Positions 53,951 through 64,000 of a stretch of DNA of 64,000 bases are shown here, piece by piece. A model generated the notes under the pieces. That model worked only from the letters and a program-made list of their open reading frames with translations, was not told where the DNA came from and ran no database searches. The position numbers and the translations under genes are program-made. How positions within the stretch are numbered: the first letter of the stretch is position 1; every line of letters starts with the position of its first letter. Origin of the DNA: Riptortus pedestris (taxonomy: Eukaryota > Arthropoda > Insecta > Hemiptera > Alydidae). Where the stretch lies: assembly GCA_019009955.1 (NCBI GenBank), contig CM032233.1, positions 117,360,001 through 117,424,000 of the forward strand. The letters are read 5' to 3'.

Positions 53951-56043
53951 AAAATAATCAATGTGTGTTTCACCAGCACGTGGGAAATCTGCCAAAATTA
54001 ATCCATGTGTGTTTCACCAGCACGTAGCAAATCTGCCAAAATTAATCCATGTGTGTTTCACCAGCACGTAGCAAATCTGCCAAAATTAATCCATGTGTGT
54101 TTCACCAGCACGTAGCAAATCTGCCAAAATTAATCCATGTGTGTTTCACCAGCACGTAGCAAATCTGCCAAAATTAATCCATGTGTGTTTCACCAGCACG
54201 TAGCAAATCTGCCAAAATTAATCCATGTGTGTTTCACCAGCACGTAGCAAATCTGCCAAAATTAATCCATGTGTGTTTCACCAGCACGTAGCAAATCTGC
54301 CAAAATTAATCCATGTGTGTTTCACCAGCACGTAGCAAATCTGCCAAAATTAATCCATGTGTGTTTCACCAGCACGTAGCAAATCTGCCAAAATTAATCC
54401 ATGTGTGTTTCACCAGCACGTAGCAAATCTGCCAAAATTAATCCATGTGTGTTTCACCAGCACGTAGCAAATCTGCCAAAATTAATCCATGTGTGTTTCA
54501 CCAGCACGTAGCAAATCTGCCAAAATTAATCCATGTGTGTTTCACCAGCACGTAGCAAATCTGCCAAAATTAATCCATGTGTGTTTCACCAGCACGTAGC
54601 AAATCTGCCAAAATTAATCCATGTGTGTGTCACCAGCACGTAGCAAATCTGCCAAAATTAATCCATGTGTGTTTCACCAGCACGTAGCAAATCTGCCAAA
54701 ATTAATCCATGTGTGTTTCACCAGCACGTAGCAAATCTGCCAAAATTAATCCATGTGTGTTTCACCAGCACGTAGCAAATCTGCCAAAATTAATCAATGT
54801 GCGTTTCACCAGCACGTGGGTATCTGCCAAAATTAATCAATGTGCGTTTCACCAGCACGTGGGAAATTTGCCAAAATTAATCAATGTGCGTTTCACCAGC
54901 ACGTGGGAAATCTGCCAAAATTAATCAATGTGCGTTTCACCAGCACGTAGGAAATATGCCAAAATTAATCCATGTGTGTTTCTCCAGGACGGAGCAAATC
55001 TGCCAAAATTAATCCATGTGTGTTTCACCAGCACGTAGCTAATCTGCCAAAATTAATCCATGTGTGTTTCACCAGCACGTAGCAAATCTGCCAAAATTAA
55101 TCCATGTGTGTTTCACCAGCACGTAGCAAATCTGCCAAAATTAATCCATGTGTGTTTCACCAGCACGTAGCAAATCTGCCAAAATTAATCCATGTGTGTT
55201 TCACCAGCACGTAGCAAATCTGCCAAAATTAATCCATGTGTGTTTCACCAGCACGTAGCAAATCTGCCAAAATTAATCCATGTGTGTTTCACCAGCACGT
55301 AGCAAATCTGCCAAAATTAATCCATGTGTGTTTCACCAGCACGTAGCAAATCTGCCAAAATTAATCCATGTGTGTTTCACCAGCACGTAGCAAATCTGAC
55401 AAAATAAATCCATGTGTGTTTAACAAGAACGTAGCAAATCTGCCAAAATTAATCCATGTGTGTTTCACCAGCACGTAGCAAATCTGCCAAAATTAATCAA
55501 TGTGCGTTTCACCAGCACGTGGGAAATCTGCCAAAATTAATCAATGTGCGTTTCACCAGCACGTGGGAAATCTGCCAAAATTAATCAATGTGCGTTTCAC
55601 CAGCACGTGGGAAATCTGCCAAAATTAATCAATGTGCGTTTCACCAGCACGTAGCAAATCTGCCAAAATTAATCAATGTGCGTTTCACCAGCACGTAGCA
55701 AATCTGCCAAAATTAATCCATGTGTGTTTCACCAGCACGTAGCAAATCTGCCAAAATTAATCCATGTGTGTTTCACCAGCACGTAGCAAATCTGCCAAAA
55801 TTAATCCATGTGTGTTTCACCAGCACGTAGCAAATCTGCCAAAATTAATCAATGTGCGTTTCACCAGCACGTGGGTATCTGCCAAAATTAATCAATGTGT
55901 GTTTCACCAGCACGTGGGAAATCTGCCAAAATTAATCAATGTGTGTTTCACCAGCACGTGGGAAATCTGCCAAAATTAATCAATGTGTGTTTCACCAGCA
56001 CGTGGGAAATCTGCCAAAATTAATCAATGTGTGTTTCACCAGC
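53951..56043. repeat. 44-bp minisatellite array, about 47 units
   Basis: Each unit is CCAAAATTAATC, CATGTGTG or AATGTGCG/AATGTGTG, TTTCACCAG, then CACGTAGCAAATCTG (type 1) or CACGTGGGAAATCTG (type 2). Type 2 units lie at both outer edges and in two inner blocks; type 1 fills the rest. A 43-bp unit with GTGGGTATCTG occurs at about 54813 and again at about 55868, exactly 1055 bp apart (24 units less one base), showing a higher-order duplication. The type 2 string equals the family A subterminal repeat. The 71-codon open frames at 54709 and 55764 are array translation. Confidence 0.95.
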
Positions 56044-56088
56044 ACGTGGGAAATCTGCTTAGTTTACGCAGCACTTGTGTGACGGACT
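56044..56088 (+). mobile_element. Family A 3' hairpin end closing the array
   Basis: The last unit passes without a break into GGGAAATCTGCTTAGTTTAC, GCAGCACTTGTGTGACGGACTT. With 53336 at the other side, the array is bracketed by two inverted A hairpin ends. Confidence 0.85.
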
Positions 56089-56633
56089 TTTTTATTCCCT
56101 CGTTGATGATGGGCCCTACACAAAGCCAGACCAAATCCCTATTATGTTTTAAATTTTAATATTATTCGCGAATCTTCAGGCAAGCTGTCCAAGTTTAAGA
56201 GACCAAGTTTGATCTCTCTGGGTTGGATCGATGGAGAGTGAGATAATAGAGAATGTAGATTAGTTGCGAGTCAAGGTAGCCGAGGGTGGGGCTGGTTATT
56301 GTTTGAGCATTGGTCAGCGGGTGGAATATTGAGGATATGGGCCCGAAGGGAGGCTGAAGTTTGCCACCGGGCAGCGCGGCTAGATCCAGGTTCCGCCCTA
56401 CTTCCTAATTGATTCTCAGCTACAGGCCTCACTCGGAGCACTCCGGACACAACTCCTCTAGCCGGAGCTACAAACAGGATTAGTGCTTCAGCCCTCTAGG
56501 CTCTCTCTCTCTCTGCCGGCCTTCCGGGCCACAAGCACGTCTCAATGCCAACCTTTTACCTAGCCTTCACTCTCCAATCATACTCCAAAAATATTTAAAA
56601 AAAATTAAACAGCCTGGGCTTTCAATAAAAAAA
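56089..56633. other. GC-richer segment without recognised genes
   Basis: 56220-56570 is much richer in G and C than the surroundings (GGCAGCGCGGCTAGATCCAG; CTGCCGGCCTTCCGGGCCAC). It lies between two A hairpin ends, like 22152 and 43047. No coding motif. Confidence 0.4.
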
Positions 56634-56681
56634 AGTCCGTCACGAAGGGGCTGCATAAACTAAGGAGATTTCCCACGTGTT
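56634..56681 (-). mobile_element. Family A 3' end fragment
   Basis: AGTCCGTCACGAAGGGGCTG, CATAAACTAAGGAGATTTCC, CACGTG. It breaks off at the LINE fragment. Confidence 0.75.
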
Positions 56682-56689
56682 GAATATTT

Positions 56690-57250
56690 CTATGGACGGA
56701 GGTTTTAATAGTTTTTAGTTTACTGTTCACTATTGCGTTCCACATTCGTTGTCAGTTTTTACCAATATCTTCTTTGAGTGGTTGATAGAGTTCTGTAGAT
56801 GTATTGCTGTTGGGGCGATGGAGTCGGTGGGCTTCTCTGGCTGCTACATCTGCTTTTTTCATTTACATCTATTCCTTCGTGGCTTGGAATCCACATGAAG
56901 TAATTATGTATTTGTTTACTATTGAATTGTTCGTAAATATATCTCTAATATTCATAGGGCACTCAACGAGTCGGTACATATGAGGCATTTTTCTTGAGTC
57001 GAGTGTTTGCTAGTGCAGTGATATAATGCGAACTGAATAGATGCTGGTTAATTTGTTGAGCATGAGTTTATGGCAGGCATTTTCTTCGTAGAGGGCGCAG
57101 GATGGAAGGCTCTGCAATTTTCGATCCATCAGTGTATATAATCTTTGGGTGTTAGTATTATTTTATTATTTCCTATTGTATAGTCCTATTTTATTAATGA
57201 AAGTTTCCTTTCTTTTCCAGTGGTTGATTTCTTGGAATGACTTGTTTATG
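56690..57250 (-). pseudogene. LINE-encoded RNase H fragment
   Basis: Read on the minus strand with frameshifts: IYTDGSKI (first catalytic Asp) near 57140, CALYEENACHKLMLNKLTSI, ICTDSLSAL (another Asp) near 56970, FMWIPSHEGI near 56890 and NEKADVAAREAHRL near 56830. This is the order of motifs in the RNase H domain of I/R1-type LINEs. Several frameshifts and no reverse transcriptase: a dead fragment. It is independent of the LINE tails at 17400 and 19289. Confidence 0.7.
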
Positions 57251-57483
57251 AGTTTGGTGTGTATCTATAGATAGTTATTGAATTGTCCAAGGCGGAATTA
57301 AGTCGAATTCATCATTATTATTTTTTCCACCTCTGCCCCCACTGTACCTTTGGGTTTCCCCATATCAGCGGCCTCCACTTAATAAGAGATATAAAATTTT
57401 GGAATAGATAAATTGGGCCAGGTAACTTAGCATAGATCACCGAGCACAGCTAAACATAAAAGTGCAACATTTGGGAGATTTAG
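57251..57483. other. Unassigned spacer
   Basis: No supported feature between the RNase H fragment and the piggyBac relic. Confidence 0.3.
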
Positions 57484-58708
57484 TTAACCCTTAACTGGCC
57501 AAGGTGTCTTTAAAGACACCGTTCAAATTGAACACTCCCAGAGAGCAACTGCTTCTATTCTTACCCCTTTTGGGCCACAGTCCACACCCCTGTAACCTCC
57601 CGAGCATGAGCATATTCAACAAAAGTCGATTTATTGTTATAGGAGCTAATTACTAACAATATACTGAAGAAAATCATCATTGTTTACCACCCTATTTCAC
57701 ACTAGTTCCCAGCGAAGTTTCTAATTCATTAAAATATACACTATTTGATTTAAATATGAACCAAAATGGGTAAATTAGTTTTAAAGGGTTGTATTTAAGT
57801 TCCTATGTGTTTCATTTTCAATTCTGGAGAGAAATAGAGTTATAGCATGGATTTTAATGATGGTGTACTTAAGTTCACCCTGGCCAAATACCAACAAATT
57901 TGCCCAAGGAGCATGATTTTATATTATTTCTTACTTTTGCCATTTTAATTAACAGATACGTATAAAAGGCGAGGTGAAAAGATTTTCTCTTTGCTACCAA
58001 AATTAGTATCACTACTGATGAAGAAGACAGCGACAATGAAGGAGACAATGCACACGGATGCCCCAAAATGTATGAAGGAAATTTTCAAATTGAAATGAAT
58101 GAAGTATTGGAACATTTCAATATTGAGGAAGGAAGAGAAAAGTGGATGTTATGAAGAACACGTTGATAACAAAAAGTGTATCAGCATGATTAAATGGTAT
58201 GACAACAAAGTGTTGACCTTAGTGACATGTTCGTTACTCTTTATAGAACAGGTACCGCTCCCACAAGTATTACATGAACATTTTCAGCTAGCTTTTGGAT
58301 TTGATGGTTAATAACGCATGGCTATTGTACAAAAGGAACAACTCTATAAAAAATTGACTTGAAAACAATTTCGAATACACATTGCAGAGGATATTCTGCT
58401 GGACCGAGCTAAAAGGGCTAGTGGAACCCAGACCACCAATTGCAGCCAAGAACTGCTGCAGCTCTCATAGCCGACGATGCAGCAAGATTTGATGGGATGC
58501 ACCATTGGCAAGTATTCACTACAAAAGGAAAGTGCAGACTGTGTCACCAAAATCAAACGGTTGTTTTATGCCGAAAATGTACTGTGAGACTTTGTAACAC
58601 CTGTGAAAAACCTTATATATTCTATTTATTAGGAACTCAAATAATGAGTACTTAAGAAACATTTTCACTTCAAGTCGTTTTTTGAGTTTCTGGCCAATTA
58701 AGGTTTAA
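57484..58708 (+). mobile_element. piggyBac-like element, decayed
   Basis: TTAA at 57484-57487 and 58705-58708 flank inverted ends: CCCTTAACTGGCCAAGG at the left and, reversed, ACCTTAATTGGCCAGAA at the right. TTAA targets with C-rich short ends are diagnostic for piggyBac. The interior is about 1.2 kb, roughly half the length of a full element, and keeps broken transposase pieces. Confidence 0.8.
58000..58655 (+). pseudogene. piggyBac transposase remnants
   Basis: Pieces in order: an acidic stretch DEEDSDNEGDNAHG-like near 58020; IKWYDNKVLTLV at about 58188, matching the conserved W.DNK..V.L region after the catalytic core; then RFDGMHHWQVFTTKGKCRLC and QTVVLCRKCTVRLCNTC at about 58485-58605, the C-terminal cysteine-rich zinc domain. 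Frameshifts, stops and a large internal deletion that removed most of the catalytic domain separate them. A different lineage from the 15.9 kb relic by its terminal repeats. Confidence 0.72.
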
Positions 58709-58932
58709 ATCCGAATTCATCAATACTGTTTGAACTTCCTGTTAAATAATTTAGCCAAATTCCAATAGGATTTGGTGATGTGGGTATTTGGTCATATAAC
58801 CATAATTAGAGAAGGCGGAATATACTGTGAAATATCTGTACGTTATAAAGGAAGTATTCTATACCGAACAATTTTGATTTTCAGATTTCAGAAAGCAATT
58901 CCCAGTTCCAGAATTCATTTTAGCACATCTCA

Positions 58933-58933
<1 letters not shown>

Positions 58934-59029
<96 letters not shown>
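58934..59029. repeat. (CT)n(TA)n(GA)n compound microsatellite
   Basis: A CT block, a TA block and a GA block follow each other without interruption, making the whole tract self-complementary. It can fold into one long hairpin. Confidence 0.92.
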
Positions 59030-59031
<2 letters not shown>

Positions 59032-60726
59032 ATTTTGCTCCTCCGTTAAGAAAATATATTTAATCATATTAACAGTATAAACACACTATTTACATGATTA
59101 AATGTCTCTTCTTAGCGATGGAGTAAAATTAAAATAGCAAATAGTACTAGTGCCTAGTACATCAACTGCAATCATTCATATCAATAAAAATTACCATATA
59201 TTTAATTAATCAATTCAATAATAGTTAGTTAAATAACTCAAACATAGAAAATTCAGTCAACCAATTTCATTTAAACAACCCTTAATTGTATGCAGAAATT
59301 ACAAGTACAATGTGTCTAGAAAATCTAATGTAAAACGGCATGTGTAATAACTACTTTGCGCGATAACTAAGTTGTAACAAGTATGTGAATATTTACCTAG
59401 TTGGGTGTTTTAAATGTAAAATTCTGAAATTTTAAAATTTAAATTCTGATTATCACAATTGAAGGATTTTCAATGTATGTGAAGAGTGTTTTTATTAGGT
59501 ACCTTCAATTGTAAGGATGCGTTTTAATCAAACCGATCCCTAGGCTCGCTAAATACTTAGGTGAAGATGTAAGAGAATGAGTATTTTTCTGTTTGCAAAA
59601 ACCGCAGTGTCTCCAACATTTTGTATTTTCTCTGTATTATAATTCAATGGATCCATAGTCATTCGGGGGACTTTTTCCCCCGATTATATATTTTTTTATA
59701 TATAGAAAACAGCATATACCAATATTCCGCAATTTGAAGGACATAGAAGGACATTCCGCATTGAATTTACATAGTAAAGCTGGTAGAAGCAGTGGCATTA
59801 AGTCAACGAAAAATATGGGACAAATTAAAAACAAAGATGAAAAGTGGTTATTATAAAGTGCCCCTCGCCATGAACATCTGATTAAACCTACGATGAGTTC
59901 AGAAAGTAAAAGGACTATATCCTACAGTTACCTGAATGCTCATAATCGAACTCGGTGTTTTGCACTATTTTAAGAATAAAAAACCCGATATGAATCTACT
60001 TTTTATGCATAGGTTTCAATTCCATTTTTTATAAATTGAATAGAAACAGTTACTTCGGAAGTAAATACTTTAGCATAGTACTAAAAACATTGAATATTTG
60101 TTACCAACAGTTCCATTGTTCGAGGAAATGTATTCAACTTTTCATTAGTGAGATTAAATGCAAAGATGAATAACACGCTAGAATTACCGGCTTATCGGGA
60201 TAAATTCAGTGTATCAATTGAAGCCACAGGATAATTACGACAAGGAACTAATCAACTGATTAAAACACGGCATTGAAAAGGAGGAACTAATTTACAAACG
60301 ACAGAATGAGTTGCATGCGCATTCAATCTCATTTGAAGAGGATGCATTTCACGTTGAATAGCGAAGTAAAATGTAAGTCGGGGCGGATGGGGGAGGGAGT
60401 GAGAGAGAGAAAGAGAAGCCCTCCCCTACCTCACCCCTCTGAGGGAAATAATCTGGGCAGAGCTCGGGCATGACTAGACATCCCTCTAAGAAAGAAGGGT
60501 CTTGTTTATATGAATGTGTATTTGAATGTTGAATGAGGGTGGGGGAATGCGGTTCTCCCTCCGATCGGGGAGGAATTCTAAAGATGAAAGGCCGACATTC
60601 AAGATAACTCTCCCGACCTCTACCTCCAATTAGACTATGCAGCCGTGATTAGTAGTTTTAGCTCCATTCGCTCCGACCTTCATTCTCTTTTTCTCCACCA
60701 TGAGCTATTCCCAAGTACATTATTCA

Positions 60727-60909
60727 TTAGAAAATTTCCTCAACCGAGGAAAGTTCAGCGAATAACACAGTGCTCTTATTCAGCTTACGAAAGCAATACA
60801 AAGGGCACTGCTGTTGGTTGAACTTCTCTGGAACCACAACAGCATAATGCATTTTATTCATTTCAATATTATTGAAATCAGTACGAAGAGCTTCCTTTGC
60901 ATGAACCAT
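60727..60909 (-). CDS. Unrecognised small open frame, doubtful
   Basis: 60 codons, Met to stop, with balanced amino-acid use (AVVVPEKFNQQQCPLYCF) and no low-complexity bias, unlike other open frames here. A possible donor CTTTC|GTAAGC lies inside it, so it could include part of an exon. No homology is recognised. Listed because it lies in the repeat-poor stretch. Confidence 0.2.
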   Translation of the reverse strand: MVHAKEALRTDFNNIEMNKMHYAVVVPEKFNQQQCPLYCFRKLNKSTVLFAELSSVEEIF

Positions 60910-61884
60910 AAAAGGCTTTCATTGATAGGCTATTTCAATTTTAATTATTGGCCATTGAGGTAGTCCTTGAACTTTATTAATCCATTCCATTCCTCTGCCA
61001 TATTGGGATTCATTTTCCATAAGCAGATCAAATAAATAACATCAAGTAAATTTAAAATAAGTAATATATACCCTTCTGGTAGATAATCGGACATCATTTA
61101 TTTCCTGTACTCTCTCTACCCCATTGAGTTAATGAAGCGCGGCTGAATCACATTAAATATAACAATTAATATATTTTTTAGGAAGGTTTTTATACGAATT
61201 TAAATGTACTTTTTACAAAAACTTCATCATCCTTTGAAACATCCGAAAGGTTCTAAGGCATTTTCAAGATTTTTCTTTCATTTGTATATCTTTTGCAGTA
61301 AATTAGTATGTGTTCTATTGTGATTTTCATCATGCAAAGCTGGAAGTGAGATGCGAAGGAGATAAGAATGGGTGACCTACACATAACTTAATCTTGCCAA
61401 AACAACCTCCATAGTTTTAATCCTGTACAAATGGGATCCAGTTTGTTGAAGCCATCACATTATCCACTTTATTGTTATTAGTCGTTTCATATAGTTCGTA
61501 ATCTTACTGGTAATGATATAAGATAATGATTTCGTATGATAATAAAATCACTTCTCAAAATTTCCGTACGCGGCAGTCACTAGCTTAAAGCTGCAAGCAC
61601 CTCAATGATGTAAATAATGAATGAAATAAACACCAAAACAGAACTTTAGTGAGTCAGGCTAAGCTCAAAGTACAAAATAAGCATTTCATGGCAAACAATA
61701 GAAACGGCTTAGCTTTATGTATAATTACACTTCACCTGACTTGAAAAATAATCATATCATTTTCCCTCACATGGAAATTTTTGTCAATATTTATATAATA
61801 AGCTACTTATACATCTTTCTTTTAGTAGGTTTTACTAGCCATTTATTATTAAGGAATGTTTTTTGAGCTATAAGGTCAGAAAAT

Positions 61885-61965
61885 AAAAATTCCTACATGT
61901 GGCCATTTATTTTATCCCTAACGCGTTTCGGGTGTCACCCGTCCTTCTCAAGGGGTTATTTACCC
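61885..61965 (-). repeat. Penelope-like terminal motif
   Basis: The minus strand reads CCCCTTGAGAAGGACGGGTG, ACACCCGAAACGCGTTAGGG. GGGT..ACCC forms a stem next to GAAACG, similar in plan to the motifs at 30288 and 31482. No coding nearby. It may be a lone terminal repeat or a chance resemblance. Confidence 0.35.
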
Positions 61966-62434
61966 ATCAATAAAAATTAAAATTCTTTATATACATATCT
62001 TTAGAAAATTTCACGTTTAAAAAGGCTAAAATTTATAATATTTAATTTATGTGCTAATAATACAGTGTAACAGTATTTCTTATTATTATGTATTAATATT
62101 CCTTGTTACATAAAATATTACGTGATGCATTTATTTATCTGTGAATGAGTTCCTTTTTTTAAAAAAAAAATATACTTTCGTCTTAAAGTCTAATGAGCTG
62201 CAAAGAAGGCCTGAAATAAAAGATTGTTTTCTGGTGCTAATTAGCTGAATTATTCCAACAGCCCCACTAATGACCAACTACTCAATGTCCCTTAACAATC
62301 CCCACGTTTCTCTGCGCCATCTAACCAAGTCTTTTGTATTTCAAAATTTACCATCTTCAGCCATAGTCTACTACGTAGACATTTTTCTAGGCGCAAACAG
62401 ACATTTATCATTTGAATAATAATAAAGCCCTTGA

Positions 62435-63600
62435 TAAAGCGTAAACTAAGCAGATTTCCCACGTGCAGGTATGAAGCACTTCTAATCTCATTTTACCGTG
62501 CATTCCCTATTTCTAAGTAAAAATCCGATGAGTAGAAGTGAGGGTTTATTGACGGCCGTAAACAAAAAAAAAATGAATAACTCTCTTAATACATGAGTTA
62601 CGAATAAATATATAGAGCAAGTATGGGCAACCTTTGACATGTTGTGGGCCAAACTTTAATGTGCAAATACGTTTGCAAGTAGTGCATTTTAAAGTGGTGT
62701 TCATAATTTTTAACGATAGATATCAGACATGAAATTATACGTAAATGTAATTATAATACAATTTATTAAATTAATAAAATGGAAGGAAAAAATAGGTAAA
62801 ACTTTATAATTAAATCGTAACATTTGGAATTATTACAAACAACGAAAGTTAAATAGACAACAAAATCAATGAGACACTTGAGCTTGAATTTGGGAAACTA
62901 ATCCATCGATGTTTGGAATAATTCAACTGATACAAAAACGTAAAGAATTTTCCAAATTATCGTCAGTCAGTCTTGTACGATGTTTTGATTAATTAACTTT
63001 CATCATTGAAAAAAATCTGTTCGCATTTATAAGTATACAAATCTCTCCTCAACTTCCTCATTTGGAGTAGGTAGTGTATATTTTTTTTCAATTGGGAATT
63101 TCAAAATGGCTCGCGGGCCGGATCTACTCTGACAGCGGGTCGGGCTGCCCACATATGGTAAAGAGCAACAATATTTAAACAAGATTGGTTCTATTAAATC
63201 TTTCGAACCAACTCACAATAAAGTAGATATTTTGAAATACCAAAAGCCCCCCTAATCCTGGTTTGATTTCCAAATTCCAACCGGAAAAGAACCAAATATC
63301 AATATAACCACATTTATCACGTAGACCCTACGGCAGAAATGTATCTCCTCTCTTTAGCACAGTACCCTTTCAGCAGACGATTATAACAGTCACGTACGCC
63401 AAAAGTATTCAAGTTTAAAATAAAGTTACAAGTTACTAATCCCATGAAATAGATATTCGGTCTCAGAAGGAAAATCATAAGCTTTAAACTTTCCTTTTTC
63501 ACTAAGCTCCAACTCCTCCCGTTCCGATTTCAACCATTATAGAACTTGATCTCTAGTTCTTTATGAAATATTTAAATATCAAGCACGGTAGCGATCTCAT
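62435..63600 (-). mobile_element. Family A copy split by a hAT insertion
   Basis: It starts GCGTAAACTAAGCAGATTTC, CCACGTGCAGG with the outer hairpin arm missing, and continues to CGAATAAATATATAGAG. After the hAT element it resumes with AAGATTGGTTCTATTAAATC and TTCGAACC, ending near GCACGGTAGCGATCTC. Confidence 0.75.
62618..63157 (-). mobile_element. hAT-type MITE, both ends present
   Basis: 540 bp. Ends CAAGTATGGGCAACC and, reversed, CATATGTGGGCAGCC. Flanking octamers ATATAGAG (62610-62617) and GTAAAGAG (63158-63165) agree at 6 of 8 positions, as for a decayed 8-bp hAT target duplication. On the minus strand the frame reads FFSMMKV, stop, SKHRTRLTDDNLENSLRF, then IPNIDGLVSQIQAQVSH, the hAT C-terminal dimerisation segment. 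The rest of the transposase is deleted. Related copies: 29170, 30439, 41528. Confidence 0.8.
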
Positions 63601-63814
63601 AAAACTTGGTACTGGACGCGTCGCGGTATATTCTTTAAACGTTTCTGATAGCTTCCTTTGGGTAGCTCAGCTGAAACTCCGAGCTTAGCTTTCCAGGGTG
63701 GTCGGAAACCATTTTAGAGTGACATGATATAGTAATTATATAAATTTGAAAGAGTGGTGTTCATCTATGGCAATCAAAACGATTGTCTTCCATTCTTGAA
63801 GAGGAATTGACTAA
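63601..63814. other. Unassigned spacer
   Basis: No supported feature. Confidence 0.3.
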
Positions 63815-64000
63815 CCTCTTCGCAAGGGCTGTATAAACTAAGCAGATTTTTCACCTGTTAGTATTACACACTACAGATCACATCACATATCCCCCCTGTC
63901 GAAATAAAAACACGATGACTAGAAGGAAATCTCCCCTCATCACACAACGAAATTACACGTATCTCACCTAGTAAAGTTACGTTGAAAAGATATTGGGTAT
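63815..64000 (-). mobile_element. Family A 3' part, cut by the window end
   Basis: CTCTTCGCAAGGGCTGTATA, AACTAAGCAGATTTTTCACC. The hairpin is degraded. The remainder continues past the window. Confidence 0.55.

Larger units (their letters stand above)
59030..62434. other. Long repeat-poor stretch, no confirmed gene
   Basis: More than 3 kb with no A or B copies, the largest such gap in the window, so probably unique host DNA. Small open frames (59637-59834, 60727-60909) carry no known motif. 60370-60640 is GC-richer with CCCTCCCCTACC-type patches. Confidence 0.4.

Noticed and set aside
54709..55979. 71-codon open frames with repeated FHQHV / FTSTW units
   Set aside because: They are produced by the 44-bp minisatellite; the unit length is not a multiple of three, so the frames simply cycle.
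53951..56043. Regular repeats resembling a CRISPR array
   Set aside because: Units are continuous with no unique spacers, in a eukaryotic context with no cas genes; it is a minisatellite.

Overview
The window is visibly AT-rich eukaryotic DNA made almost entirely of nested transposable elements and simple repeats. It shows no operons, no bacterial-style genes and no intact host gene. The mix of Merlin, piggyBac, hAT and Tc1-like DNA transposons, Penelope-like elements, non-LTR retrotransposons carrying RNase H, tRNA-derived SINEs and Helitron-type repeats points to an invertebrate animal, most likely an arthropod. The species cannot be named from the sequence alone.

The main component is one dispersed element, here called family A, with about 40 complete or broken copies on both strands. 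In its own orientation it starts TAGCAGATTTCCC, usually carries an internal (TA)n tract, repeats its start inverted (GGGAAATCTGCTTA) near the other end, then has a perfect 6-bp hairpin (ACGCAG CCC CTGCGT), and ends GACGGACT between T residues. An asymmetric terminal inverted repeat, one 3' hairpin and T-T flanks are the architecture described for Helentron-type non-autonomous elements. Family B (14318-15280, 38315-39610 and fragments) ends like a canonical Helitron: hairpin, then CTAG, then T. It carries internal tandem units of about 300 bp.

Layout. 1-7400: A and B fragments, an inverted-repeat element (814-1621) and a SINE. 8560-9390: a long homopurine GA tract. 10260-23800: A copies interrupted by a SINE, a Tc1-like MITE, a piggyBac relic and two LINE tails. 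24.7-25.5 kb: another inverted-repeat element. 29-31.6 kb: hAT MITEs inside a Penelope-like relic that keeps GIY-YIG coding. 32638-35605: an inverted repeat with arms of about 1.24 kb that matched in every stretch compared. 37048-38218: a complete Merlin transposon with a 293-codon transposase ORF, 8-bp target duplication and long terminal inverted repeats, inserted in an A copy. 46202-46279: the best candidate host exon. 49195-52065: a frameshifted, 5'-truncated LINE. 53951-56043: a 44-bp minisatellite that appears to have grown from the terminal repeat of an A element. 56.7-58.7 kb: an RNase H fragment and a second piggyBac relic. 59-62.4 kb: mostly unrecognised, probably unique DNA. 62.4-64 kb: an A copy with a hAT insertion.

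The only coding sequence that looks potentially functional is the Merlin transposase. Everything else with protein similarity is broken. Most of the biology visible here is the layering of insertions: SINEs, LINEs, Merlin, hAT and Tc1-like elements all landed inside older A copies, several with target duplications that can still be read.
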